A stretch of DNA of 64,000 nucleotides, taken from assembly GCA_046350115.1 (NCBI GenBank), contig JAXMAZ010000014.1, positions 1 through 64,000 of the forward strand, written 5' to 3'. Source of the DNA: JAXMAZ01 sp046350115. Its GTDB lineage: Bacteria; Planctomycetota; Planctomycetia; Gemmatales; Gemmataceae. The number at the start of each line of letters is the position of its first letter. The stretch's first letter is position 1. Positions 41,437 to 49,257 of the stretch are shown here, one piece after another. Both the position numbers and the translations under genes were made by a program. Below the pieces are notes generated by a model that saw only the letters and a program-made list of their open reading frames with translations, made no database searches and had not been told where the DNA came from.

Positions 41437-43782
41437 ATGCGAAATCGCAGCCCCTTGCTCGTGATCGGTTTGATCCTCGGAACGGCCACGACGGCGTCGG
41501 CCCAGGCTCCGGACCGGTACGCCCCCGCGGTGCAGCGGCTGGACGCCTTGGTCGCCCGGGAGGCGACGGACAAACGGCTACCGGCCGTGTGCGTGGCCGT
41601 CGTGGACGACCAGCGCACGATCTGGGCGAAAGGGTTCGGGTTCCGCGACGCAGGGGGCAAGCTGCCGGCCGGATCGGGCACCGCCCACCGGGTCGGCAGC
41701 GTGTCGAAGCTGTTCACCGACGTGGCGATCATGCAGCTCGTCGAGCAGGGCAAGGTGGACATCGACGCCCCGGTGTCCAAGTACCTGCCGGACTTCCGGC
41801 CCGCCGAGAAATCCGGCGAAAAGCCGATCACCCTCCGCATGCTGATGGCCCACCGCAGCGGGCTGCTCCGCGAGCCGCCGGTCGGCAGCTACTTCGACCC
41901 GACCCACCCCTCCCTGGCCGACACGGTCAAGAGCGTCAACGGGTTGCCGCTGGTCTATCCGCCGGGGGAACGGACCCGGTACAGCAACGCCGGCATCTCG
42001 GTCGTCGGCCGGGTGCTGGAAGTGCTCGTCGGGGAGCGGTTCGAGGACGCCGTCAAGAAGCGGGTGCTCGACCCGCTGGAGATGACGGAGAGCGCGTTCG
42101 AATTGACCCCGAAGGTGCGGCAGAAATTGGCCGACGCGGTGATGTGGACGTACCACGGCCGCGAGTTCCCGGCCCCGACGTTCGACATGGGGATGGGGCC
42201 GGCCGGGTCGCTGTACGCCCCGGTCACGGACCTGTCCAAGTTCGCCTCCTGCCTGTTCGCCGGCGGGAAGACGCCGACCGGCCGGCTGCTGAAGCCGGAG
42301 ACGTTGGTCGCGATGATGACGCCCCAGTTCGTCGGCAAGGACGCCAAGCGCGGCTTCGGCATCGGCTTTTCGGTCGGCGAGCTGGACGGGCACAAGCGGG
42401 TCGGGCACGGCGGGGCGGTGTACGGGTTCGCCACCGAGTTCGCCGCCCTGCCGGACGACAAGCTGGCGGTGATCGTCGTCGCCAGCCGCGACGTGGCCAA
42501 CACCACCGTCTCCCGCATCGCTACCGACGGGCTGCGGCTGATGCTCGCGGCAAAGGAGGGCAAGCCGCTCCCTGAAACATCACCGGCTACCACCCCGCTG
42601 ACCGCTTCAGAAGCCCGCAAGCTGGCCGGGCATTACACCGACGGCGACCGCTGGGTGGACGTCACCGCGTCCGGCCCGCACGCCTACCTGTGGGTCGACC
42701 GGGCCACCGACCGGATCGAGCTTCGCAAGCGGGGCGACCACCTGTGGGGCGACGACGCCCAGAGCTGGGGGCCGAAAGTCGAGGCGAACGGCGACGATCT
42801 GGTCGTCGCCGGCCGGACGTACAAACGGGCCAAGTCAGACGCCCCGCCGCCGGCCCCGCCGGCCAAGTGGGCCGGGCTGCTCGGCGAGTACGGCTGGGAC
42901 CACAACACCCTGTTCATCTTCGAGTGGCACGGCCGGCTGTACGCCCTGATCGAGTGGACCGAGCTGGACCAGCTGACCGAGGAGTCGGAGACCGTCTTCG
43001 CCTTCCCGCCGGACCGCGGCATGTACCACGGCGAGAGGCTGGTGTTCACCCGGGACGGGGCCGGGCGGGCGACGAAGGTGGTCGCGTCCGGGGTGTCGTT
43101 CGACCGGCGGAAGGTGGACGGGGAGAACGGGGAGACGTTCAAGATCACCCCCCGCCGGCCGCTCGACTTCATCCGCCTGGAGGCGATGGTGTCCGACCCG
43201 CCGGACGAGGCCGGGGACTTCCGCACCCCGGACCTGGTGGACCTGGCGACGGTCAGCCCGACGCTCAAGTTCGACATCCGGTACGCGACCACGAACAACT
43301 TCCTGGGCACCCCGTTCTACACGTCCGACCGGGCGTTCCTACAGAAGCCGGCGGCCGAGGCGCTGGGCCGGGTCCACGCCAAGCTGAAGGACCAGGGGTA
43401 CGGGCTGCTGGTGTTCGACGCCTACCGGCCGTGGCACGTGACCAAGATGTTCTGGGACGCCACCCCGCCGAAGTTCCGCGGGTTCGTGGCCGACCCGGAC
43501 AAGGGGTCGCGGCACAACCGCGGGTGCGCGGTGGACCTGACCCTGTACGACCTGAAGACCGGCAAGCCGGTCGAGATGCCGAGCGGGTACGACGAGTTCA
43601 GCGACCGGGCGTACCCGGACTACCCGGCCGGCACCACCCGCCAGCGGTGGCACCGCGACCTGCTGCGGGCGGCGATGGAGGGCGAGGGGTTCACCGTGTA
43701 CGAGGCCGAGTGGTGGCACTTCGACTTCAAGGACTGGAAGCAGTACCCGATCCTGAACCTGCGGTTCGAGGATCTGAAGTAG
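41437..43782 (+). CDS. fusion of class C beta-lactamase-like hydrolase and VanX-type D-Ala-D-Ala dipeptidase
   Basis: A 781-residue secreted protein (signal LLVIGLILGTATTASAQAPD). Residues 30-390 are a class C beta-lactamase/DD-peptidase domain: RVGSVSKLFTDVAIMQLVEQ (Ser88, Lys91), YSNAGISVVGRVLEVLVGER and HGGAVYGF. Residues 400-560 are a beta domain typical of esterase-type members. From about 600 onward is a VanX/peptidase M15D domain: STLKFDIRYATTNNFLGTPF-like, VFDAYRPWHVTKMFW, SRHNRGCAVDLTLYD (zinc ligands His693, Asp700) and AEWWHFDFKDWKQYPILN (catalytic Glu758, ligand His761). The two activities would act on peptide stems of peptidoglycan or released D-Ala-D-Ala. Planctomycetes have a thin peptidoglycan, so recycling is plausible. 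Confidence 0.92.
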   Translation: MRNRSPLLVIGLILGTATTASAQAPDRYAPAVQRLDALVAREATDKRLPAVCVAVVDDQRTIWAKGFGFRDAGGKLPAGSGTAHRVGSVSKLFTDVAIMQLVEQGKVDIDAPVSKYLPDFRPAEKSGEKPITLRMLMAHRSGLLREPPVGSYFDPTHPSLADTVKSVNGLPLVYPPGERTRYSNAGISVVGRVLEVLVGERFEDAVKKRVLDPLEMTESAFELTPKVRQKLADAVMWTYHGREFPAPTFDMGMGPAGSLYAPVTDLSKFASCLFAGGKTPTGRLLKPETLVAMMTPQFVGKDAKRGFGIGFSVGELDGHKRVGHGGAVYGFATEFAALPDDKLAVIVVASRDVANTTVSRIATDGLRLMLAAKEGKPLPETSPATTPLTASEARKLAGHYTDGDRWVDVTASGPHAYLWVDRATDRIELRKRGDHLWGDDAQSWGPKVEANGDDLVVAGRTYKRAKSDAPPPAPPAKWAGLLGEYGWDHNTLFIFEWHGRLYALIEWTELDQLTEESETVFAFPPDRGMYHGERLVFTRDGAGRATKVVASGVSFDRRKVDGENGETFKITPRRPLDFIRLEAMVSDPPDEAGDFRTPDLVDLATVSPTLKFDIRYATTNNFLGTPFYTSDRAFLQKPAAEALGRVHAKLKDQGYGLLVFDAYRPWHVTKMFWDATPPKFRGFVADPDKGSRHNRGCAVDLTLYDLKTGKPVEMPSGYDEFSDRAYPDYPAGTTRQRWHRDLLRAAMEGEGFTVYEAEWWHFDFKDWKQYPILNLRFEDLK

Positions 43783-43796
43783 TTCGCCGATTAGCG

Positions 43797-43815
43797 GGCC
43801 GGCCTGCGGCCGGCC
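43797..43815. terminator. GC hairpin between the convergent VanX fusion and nadK genes
   Basis: GGCCGGCC-TGC-GGCCGGCC: an 8-bp stem with a 3-base loop, no U-tract, 15 bp after the stop of the fusion gene. It could be a weak terminator. Confidence 0.4.
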
Positions 43816-43839
43816 GCGGGGACGCCGGTGGCGCTCCTA

Positions 43840-44649
43840 CTACCCGTCCGGTTGCGGGAACTGGAGCAGCGCCAGTTTGGCCACCGGGTCGAACTCGCGG
43901 GTGAACAGCAGTTCGACGGCGGCCGTCCCGCTCACCCGGGCGGTCAGCCCGACCACCGGGCCGACCGCGATCCCGTCCACGAACCCCCGCAGCGGTCGCT
44001 TCCCCGGGTCCAGGTTCCGGACCGTCACCACGCTGTCCAGGGTGAGTACCGCCGGGTGCCAGAACTCCGGCTTCAGCACGTTCGACCCGGCCAGGGTCAG
44101 CAGCGGGGCGTTGAACGGCAGCGGGGTGGCCCCCATCGCCCGGGCGTAGCTGGTCGAGCCGGCGGCGGTCGCCACCAGCATCCCGTCGGCCACCATCCGG
44201 GGCATCCGCACCTGCCCGTTCACCGACACTTCCACCCACGCCGTCTGGCCCCCTTCCCGCTCCACCCAGCAGTCGTTGAACGCCAGTTCCTCCCGCCGGC
44301 TGCCGTCCGGTGCGGTCAGCTCGACGGACAGCAACGGCAGCCGGTACAGCCGCAAGTCCTGGTCCCAGAAGTCGAGCCGGCCGGGGTCGTTCAGCAGGAA
44401 CCCGATGTGCCCGGTGTTCAGCCCGAAGAACGGCCGGCCGTCCGCCCAGTGCTGGCGGATCGCCCGGAGCATAGTCCCGTCCCCACCGACCACCACGATC
44501 GCCGCCGGGTCCGGCCTCTCGTACTGCCGCAGCTTGGCCACCACCGCCGCCGACTCGGCCTTCTCCGGGTCGAAGAACAGGTGGCACGACCGGTCCGGGA
44601 ACCGGAACCGGGTGCCGCGGTGGAACTCGGACGGCGTGGGCGGGGTCAT
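43840..44649 (-). CDS. nadK: NAD(+)/NADH kinase
   Basis: A 269-residue enzyme phosphorylating NAD to NADP. The NADK signature GGDGTM is at residues 55-60 (IVVVGGDGTMLRAIRQHWAD). It is followed by GLNTGHIGFLLND, NDCWVEREGGQTAWVEVSVN, DGMLVATAAGSTSYARAMGA (the second conserved motif) and the C-terminal beta-sandwich (FVDGIAVGPVVGLTARVSGT). Length matches compact bacterial NadK. Start 44649 (MTPPTPSEFH) is the first ATG of the frame. It is divergent from the dienelactone hydrolase gene. Confidence 0.92.
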   Translation of the reverse strand: MTPPTPSEFHRGTRFRFPDRSCHLFFDPEKAESAAVVAKLRQYERPDPAAIVVVGGDGTMLRAIRQHWADGRPFFGLNTGHIGFLLNDPGRLDFWDQDLRLYRLPLLSVELTAPDGSRREELAFNDCWVEREGGQTAWVEVSVNGQVRMPRMVADGMLVATAAGSTSYARAMGATPLPFNAPLLTLAGSNVLKPEFWHPAVLTLDSVVTVRNLDPGKRPLRGFVDGIAVGPVVGLTARVSGTAAVELLFTREFDPVAKLALLQFPQPDG

Positions 44650-44778
44650 GCGGCCGGGACCGGTGGTCGGGGGAGCGGGTCACGGCCATCATATCCGGTT
44701 GAACCCGGCCGGCCGGTGTGCGATGGTGGACGCCCCGCCGGCCCAGCGGGTTCTTTCCCCACCAACGAGGTGCCCCCG

Positions 44779-45558
44779 ATGCGAACCCTGTTCTCTCTGG
44801 CCGCCGCCCTGGCCCTCGCCGCCCCGGCGGCCGCGACGGTCAAGACCGAGGAAGTGAAGTACACCTTCGACGGCGTCGAGTTCGTCGGGTACGTGGCCTA
44901 CGACGACTCGTCCGACGCCAAGCGGCCCGGGGTGCTGGTGGTCCACGAGTGGTGGGGGCTGAACGCCCACGCCAAGGAGCGAGCGCGGATGCTGGCCGAA
45001 CTCGGGTACGTGGCCCTGGCGTGCGACATGTACGGGGCCGGCAAGACGGTCGACCACCCGGCCGACGCCCAGAAGATGGCCACCGCCGTCCGGGCCAACA
45101 TCGACGTGTGGCGGGGCCGGGCCGCCGCCGCCCTCGACGTGCTGAAGAAGCACCCCAAGGTTGACCCGGCAAAGCTGGCCGCCATCGGCTTCTGTTTCGG
45201 CGGCTCGACCGCCCTGCAACTGGCGTACAGCGGGGCCGACCTGAAGGCGGTCGCCACCTTCCACGCCGCCCTGCCGGCCGCGAAGCCGGCCGAGGCCAAG
45301 GCGATCAAGGCGAAGATCCTCGTCTGCCACGGGGAGGCGGACAAGTTCATCAGCGACCAGAGCATCGCGGCGTTCAAGAAGGCGCTGGCGGACGCCGGCG
45401 TGTCGCTCACCTTCGAGTCGTACCCCGGGGTGGTCCACAGCTTCACCGCCCGCGAAGCGGACAAGGTCGGCAACCCGGGGATGAAGTACGACAAGACGGC
45501 CGACGAGAAGTCGTGGGCGAGCATGAAGAAGCTGTTCGCCGAAACGCTGGGCAAGTGA
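44779..45558 (+). CDS. secreted dienelactone hydrolase family protein
   Basis: A 259-residue protein with a signal peptide (MRTLFSLAAALALAAPAAAT). The alpha/beta-hydrolase has the DLH nucleophile cysteine in KLAAIGFCFGGSTALQLAYS (Cys139), the oxyanion region VLVVHEWWGLNAHAKERARM, the acid ILVCHGEADKFISDQSIAAF and the His in YPGVVHSFT. Such secreted DLH-like proteins hydrolyse esters or lactones; the substrate is not evident. ACGAGG precedes ATG 44779. A composite palindromic element follows 42 bp downstream. Confidence 0.9.
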   Translation: MRTLFSLAAALALAAPAAATVKTEEVKYTFDGVEFVGYVAYDDSSDAKRPGVLVVHEWWGLNAHAKERARMLAELGYVALACDMYGAGKTVDHPADAQKMATAVRANIDVWRGRAAAALDVLKKHPKVDPAKLAAIGFCFGGSTALQLAYSGADLKAVATFHAALPAAKPAEAKAIKAKILVCHGEADKFISDQSIAAFKKALADAGVSLTFESYPGVVHSFTAREADKVGNPGMKYDKTADEKSWASMKKLFAETLGK

Positions 45559-45600
45559 CCCGGAGGCGGACGGCCGGTTGCCCCGTCCCGCGCGCATTCC

Positions 45601-45719
45601 CCCTCGTTCCCACGCTCTGCGTGGGACCGAGGGGGTCGACGCTCCGCGTCGAGTCGGTCGGAAAACTGCACGCAGAGCGTGCAAAAGAACGTTCCCACGC
45701 AGAGCGTGGGAACGAGGGA
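45601..45719. repeat. composite element with four 3-nt-loop palindromes (copy A)
   Basis: In order: GTTCCCACGC-TCT-GCGTGGGACC; TCGACGC-TCC-GCGTCGA (45636-45652); TGCACGC-AGA-GCGTGCA (45667-45683); CGTTCCCACGC-AGA-GCGTGGGAACG (45690-45714). The outer palindromes are related to each other in inverted orientation. The same order recurs at 55921-56063 and a single unit occurs at 57715-57749. It lies between the DLH gene and a regulator operon. Confidence 0.9.
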
Positions 45720-45765
45720 GTGGGATTTCGACAAAGCAAAGCGGCCTCTGCTCTCCTTCTTCTTG

Positions 45766-45794
45766 TTGACGTCCGATTTAGCGGGTGGTACTTT
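45766..45794 (+). promoter_or_regulatory. candidate promoter of the membrane protein/regulator operon
   Basis: TTGACG, a 17-bp spacer and TACTTT (three of six to TATAAT), ending 30 bp before ATG 45825. The surrounding bases are AT-richer than average. The spacing is optimal but the -10 is weak. Confidence 0.4.
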
Positions 45795-45824
45795 CTCTCA
45801 CAAAGCCACCGCCCCGGAGCGGCC

Positions 45825-46436
45825 ATGGAGTTGCGGGAAGCCCTGTCCCAGATCGCCGAGATCCGCGCCCGGGTGGCCGCCGCCGAACGATTCCGCGGCT
45901 ACCGGGCTGTCCCGGTCGGCACGACCGGCGCGCTGGCAATCGTTGCGGCCGTGCTCCAACCGGCGGTCGTCCCGGACCCGGCCGCCGACCTGGCCGGCTA
46001 CCTCACCCTCTGGCTGACCACGGCCGCCGTGGCCGCGGCAGCGGCCGGGTCCGGGCTGGTCGTCCGCATGCGGAACGCCACCGACCCAATGGGCCGGGAG
46101 CTCACCCGGTTGGCGGTCGGCCAGTTCGCCCCGTGTCTGGCGGCCGGCGCCCTGGTGACGCTCGCCCTGACCCGCCACGCCCCGCAAGCCGGCTGGCTCC
46201 TCCCCGGGCTGTGGCAGGTGCTGTTCAGCCTGGGCATCTTCGCCTCCTGCCGGCTGCTGCCGCCGGCCATCGCCGGCGTCGGCGTGTTCTACCTGCTGGC
46301 CGGGGCGTTCAACCTGGCGTTCGCCGGCGGCCCGGCGGCCTTCTCCCCGTGGGCGATGGGGTTGCCGTTCGGGGCCGGGCAGTTGGCCACCGCCGCCGTC
46401 CTGTACTGGCACCTGGAGCGCGACCATGCCGGCTGA
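45825..46436 (+). CDS. multi-pass membrane protein paired with a winged-helix regulator
   Basis: A 203-residue protein starting MELREALSQIAEIRARVAAA. The N-terminus is a cytoplasmic helix, followed by five or six hydrophobic segments (TTGALAIVAAVLQPAVVPDP; LTTAAVAAAAAGSGLVV; LPGLWQVLFSLGIFASCRLL; GVGVFYLLAGAFNLAFAGGP; GQLATAAVLYWHLERDHAG). It overlaps the regulator gene by 11 bp. Similar membrane protein/regulator pairs occur in many planctomycetes and acidobacteria. Function is unknown, but the regulator probably controls it. Confidence 0.75.
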   Translation: MELREALSQIAEIRARVAAAERFRGYRAVPVGTTGALAIVAAVLQPAVVPDPAADLAGYLTLWLTTAAVAAAAAGSGLVVRMRNATDPMGRELTRLAVGQFAPCLAAGALVTLALTRHAPQAGWLLPGLWQVLFSLGIFASCRLLPPAIAGVGVFYLLAGAFNLAFAGGPAAFSPWAMGLPFGAGQLATAAVLYWHLERDHAG

Positions 46437-46800
46437 CCCCGCCACCCCCGGCCGGTTCGCGTTCGACGGCCTCGACCGGGTGCTGCACGAGAAGGCCCGG
46501 CTCGGCATCCTCACGTCGCTGTTGGCCCACCGGGACGGGCTGGTGTTCGGCCAGCTCCGCGACCTGTGTGCCCTGACCGACGGCAACCTGAGCCGCCATT
46601 TGACCACGCTTCAGGAGGCCGGGCTGGTCGAGATCTGGAAGGGCTTCAAAGGGAAGCGGCCGCAGACCCTGGTGCGGCTGACAGACGGCGGTCGTCTCCG
46701 CTTTTTGGAATACCTGGGCCTGCTGGAAACGATCGTCAACGGCGCCCTGTCGGCCGCGGACCGGGGGCCGGCCTCGCAGGTCGGCTGGTCGACAGCCTGA
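46426..46800 (+). CDS. winged-helix transcriptional regulator
   Basis: A 124-residue protein overlapping the membrane protein gene. FDGLDRVLHEKARLGILTSL is the usual opening of this MarR/ArsR-like group. The recognition helix is LTDGNLSRHLTTLQEAGLVE, and the wing is FKGKRPQTLVRLTDGGRLRF. No metal-binding Cys cluster is present, so it is not a classical ArsR metal sensor. It presumably controls its own operon; the effector is unknown. Confidence 0.85.
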   Translation: MPADPATPGRFAFDGLDRVLHEKARLGILTSLLAHRDGLVFGQLRDLCALTDGNLSRHLTTLQEAGLVEIWKGFKGKRPQTLVRLTDGGRLRFLEYLGLLETIVNGALSAADRGPASQVGWSTA

Positions 46801-46833
46801 CCGCGGGGACCGCCCCGCGGCCAGACTCGTCAC

Positions 46834-47130
46834 TCACTCTTCGGAACAGCAACCGATCCGGGCACCGGCCTTCAGGTTGACCGCCGTCGTGCCCCCGCCG
46901 CACGCGGCCAGGGCATCGGCCCTGGCCTCGCAACATCCGGCCGCAGGGCAGGCCGACACCTCCTCCGCCGGGCACGGCTCGGAAGAACAGACCGCTACCG
47001 CCAGTGCACAACAGCCCCGTTCCGATGCCGGCACCGCATCCGACGAGCCGCCGGCCGGCATGGCCACCGACACGGCCACGACCGAAACCGCCGCCGCCGC
47101 CGCTGCCGCCGCCAGGAGTTTCCACACCAT
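46834..47130 (-). CDS. exported Cys-rich small protein
   Basis: A 98-residue protein starting MVWKLLAAAAAAAAVSVVAV, an obvious signal or anchor, cut possibly near SVAMPAGG. The mature part has ten cysteines including three CC pairs (ERGCCALAVAVCSSEPC; AAGCCEARADALAACGGG; RIGCCSEE). No known family. It is the last of three consecutive Cys-rich genes on the same strand. Metal binding or redox buffering outside the cytoplasm is inferred from composition only. Confidence 0.6.
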   Translation of the reverse strand: MVWKLLAAAAAAAAVSVVAVSVAMPAGGSSDAVPASERGCCALAVAVCSSEPCPAEEVSACPAAGCCEARADALAACGGGTTAVNLKAGARIGCCSEE

Positions 47131-47274
47131 CGCTCGCCCTCGCGACAGAGGACCGGCCGCCGACGCACGGCCGGTAGGAATCCGAGTATAGTCGGGCGGC
47201 CGGACAAATTCCCGATCAAAAGAGACGGGGCGGTCGTACTCGACCGCCCCGTGCGTCAACCGCTTACCGCGTCG

Positions 47275-47655
47275 TTACTTGCCGCCGCAGCAGACGGCGC
47301 AACCCGCTCCGCCGCACCCGCACCCGCACTCCGCCGTGGCCTTCGCGGCCGAGCAGCAGCCGCCGGCGCAGCAGGCGCCGGAACACCCGCACCCGCAGTC
47401 CGCGGTAGCCGACACCTTGGCCGAGCCGCTCACGGCCGCCACGGCGGTCGCGCAGCACGCGGCCTTGGCCTCGCAGCAGACGTCGCCGGCGGCGCAGCAG
47501 TCGCTGACGTCAGCCGCATCGCAACACGCCGACCCGCCGTTGCAGCAGGCCGCCTGCGGGGCGCAACACGTCCCGACGACCTGCTCGCTCAGCCCCCAGC
47601 CGAGGCCCGCGGCCCCGACCATCGCCACCAGCCCGATCACCAGTTTCGTCAACAT
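47275..47655 (-). CDS. exported very Cys-rich protein (25 Cys in 126 residues)
   Basis: The N-terminus (MLTKLVIGLVAMVGAAGLGW) is a signal or anchor. The rest is built from CC pairs separated by four to six residues (CCAPQAACCNGGSACC, SDCCAAGDVCCEAKAACC), then two copies of a CGCGC module (DCGCGCSGACCAGGCC and ECGCGCGGAGCAVCC). This gives 25 cysteines, nine of them adjacent pairs, with few aromatic residues, a metallothionein-like composition but exported. There is no match to a known metallothionein pattern. The family name is unknown. The repeats suggest metal clustering or cross-linked surface material. Confidence 0.7.
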   Translation of the reverse strand: MLTKLVIGLVAMVGAAGLGWGLSEQVVGTCCAPQAACCNGGSACCDAADVSDCCAAGDVCCEAKAACCATAVAAVSGSAKVSATADCGCGCSGACCAGGCCSAAKATAECGCGCGGAGCAVCCGGK

Positions 47656-47776
47656 GGGATTCGCTCCGTTGAAACGGATGGAGATTGTGTCAGCCGTTCC
47701 CGACTTCAGGGAACTTGCGGTCAGCCACGTCCCGCCGGCGGCCCGTTCGGACGGCCCACCGGTCGGCGTGACCCGG

Positions 47777-48238
47777 CTAACACCGGAGCGCGTGATGGGT
47801 GTAAAGTCTGGCGTCTGTGGTCAGGAATGGCAGATCGGAAACGCCGCTTGGCGCAACCGAAGCGCGCGGCAGTCCGGCGTTAGAAACGAGAGACGACACC
47901 GCTGGGGTGAGGCCGACCGGTTCCAAGTCAGACGGCGGCTGGATCAGCTTGGGGGTCGCCGCTTGCACCGACTGGCCGCCGCACGGACACCGGTGCGGGA
48001 CCGGTGGCTTCTTGTGATCTTTCGCCGGGGCGGCCGGCTCCGGCTTGGCCGTCCTACAGTGCGAACAGACCGGTTCCGCGGGCAGCGTCGGCTCGACCGG
48101 TGCAGGCGTGGCGGCGGCAAGACGGGCGGGCAGGCAGCAGCAGAGCAACGGCCCCGCCGCCTGCACCACGCCGACCAGGATCGCCAGCAGGAGTCGCACG
48201 CCGAACCTCACCGGCTCATTGGGGCCACACCACTTCAT
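47777..48238 (-). CDS. exported Cys/His-containing protein
   Basis: A 153-residue protein starting MKWCGPNEPVRFGVRLLLAI. The signal helix (LLAILVGVVQAAGPLLCCCL) ends in three consecutive cysteines. It is followed by a Pro-rich linker with CSHCRTAKPEPAAPAKDHKK, and HRCPCGGQSVQ. Small proteins of this composition are often found next to heavy-metal efflux genes in planctomycetes, but no efflux pump lies nearby here. It is the first of the three Cys-rich genes. The 59-bp divergent region upstream is AT-rich and contains TAGATAAT in the right orientation for a promoter. Confidence 0.6.
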   Translation of the reverse strand: MKWCGPNEPVRFGVRLLLAILVGVVQAAGPLLCCCLPARLAAATPAPVEPTLPAEPVCSHCRTAKPEPAAPAKDHKKPPVPHRCPCGGQSVQAATPKLIQPPSDLEPVGLTPAVSSLVSNAGLPRASVAPSGVSDLPFLTTDARLYTHHALRC

Positions 48239-48297
48239 ATCGTACCATCGGCATTATCTATCACAAACCTGTCGCGGAAATACAACCCGAGGCTTCC

Positions 48298-49257
48298 GTG
48301 CCGTCCGCCGTCCCCGACCCGCTCGCCCTGCTCCGCCCCCGCCGGCGGATCGACGGCATCTCGGCCATCCTGCTCCCGTTCACGGAGGCCGGGGACATCG
48401 ACTGGGCCGGGTTCACCGCCCACGTCCTCCGCACCGCCGACGCCGGTCTGACCCCGGCGGTGAACATGGACACCGGGTACGGGAACCTGATCTCCCCGGC
48501 CGAAAAGCTGGCGGTGCTGGACGCCACCCGGTCGGCGCTCGGCGGCCGGCGGTTCGTCGCCGGGGCGTTCGTCGTGGACACGCCCGGCAGTCCGTTCGAC
48601 CTGGCGGCGTACCAGCGGGAGATGGCGGCCGTCGTCGAGCGGGGCGGCACCCCGGTGGTGTGCCAGTCGTTCGGGCTGACCGCCCTGCCCGGCCCGGACC
48701 TGATCGCCGCCTACGAGCGGCTCGGCGAGGGGTGCGACGGGTTCATCGCGTTCGAGCTGGGTACGATGTTCGCCCCATTCGGAGCCATCTACCCACTGGA
48801 CGTTTACCGCGGCCTGCTCGGCGTGAAGCGATGCCTGGGGGCGAAGCACTCGTCTCTGCGACGGGAGCCGGAGTGGGAGCGGCTGGCCCTGCGGGACGCG
48901 GTCCGCCCGGAGTTCAGGGTCTACACCGGGAACGACCTGGCCATCGACATGGTCCTGTACGGGAGCGACTACCTGCTCGGGCTGAGCACGTTCGCCCCGG
49001 AGGCGTTCGCCCGACGGGATAATTTTTGGGCGGTAGCCGATCCGCGGTTTTATGAATTGAATGACCTCCTTCAGTACTTGGGGTTTTTCGCCTTCCGGCC
49101 GCCGGTGCCAGCGTACAAGCACTCGGCGGCCATATTTTTGAAACTCCGCGGGCAACTCGGGTGCGACGCCACGCACTCCCGAAGCCCGTCCCGCCCGGCG
49201 GCCGACCGGGCGGTCCTGGCCGACATCGCCGACCGTTTACGTCCCCCAGGTCCGTGA
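48298..49257 (+). CDS. DHDPS/NanA-family aldolase
   Basis: A 319-residue protein from GTG 48298, six bases after GAGG. The TIM-barrel markers are DGISAILLPFTEAGDIDWAG, PAVNMDTGYGNLISPAEKLA (a GYG variant of the GTTGE motif), GAFVVDTPGSPF and the Schiff-base lysine region GVKRCLGAKHSSLRREPEWE. The family cleaves or forms 2-oxo acid aldols; the usual GTTGE loop is changed, so it is probably not lysine-pathway DapA. The last 80 residues (from 49020) are encoded by noticeably lower-GC DNA. The stop overlaps the histidine kinase start (TGATG). Confidence 0.82.
   Translation: MPSAVPDPLALLRPRRRIDGISAILLPFTEAGDIDWAGFTAHVLRTADAGLTPAVNMDTGYGNLISPAEKLAVLDATRSALGGRRFVAGAFVVDTPGSPFDLAAYQREMAAVVERGGTPVVCQSFGLTALPGPDLIAAYERLGEGCDGFIAFELGTMFAPFGAIYPLDVYRGLLGVKRCLGAKHSSLRREPEWERLALRDAVRPEFRVYTGNDLAIDMVLYGSDYLLGLSTFAPEAFARRDNFWAVADPRFYELNDLLQYLGFFAFRPPVPAYKHSAAIFLKLRGQLGCDATHSRSPSRPAADRAVLADIADRLRPPGP

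Noticed and set aside
47251..48451. Plus-strand frames opposite the Cys-rich genes
   Set aside because: Their Ala/Gln/His-rich content is the complement of Cys/Gly codons; the minus-strand frames have signal peptides and cysteine patterning.
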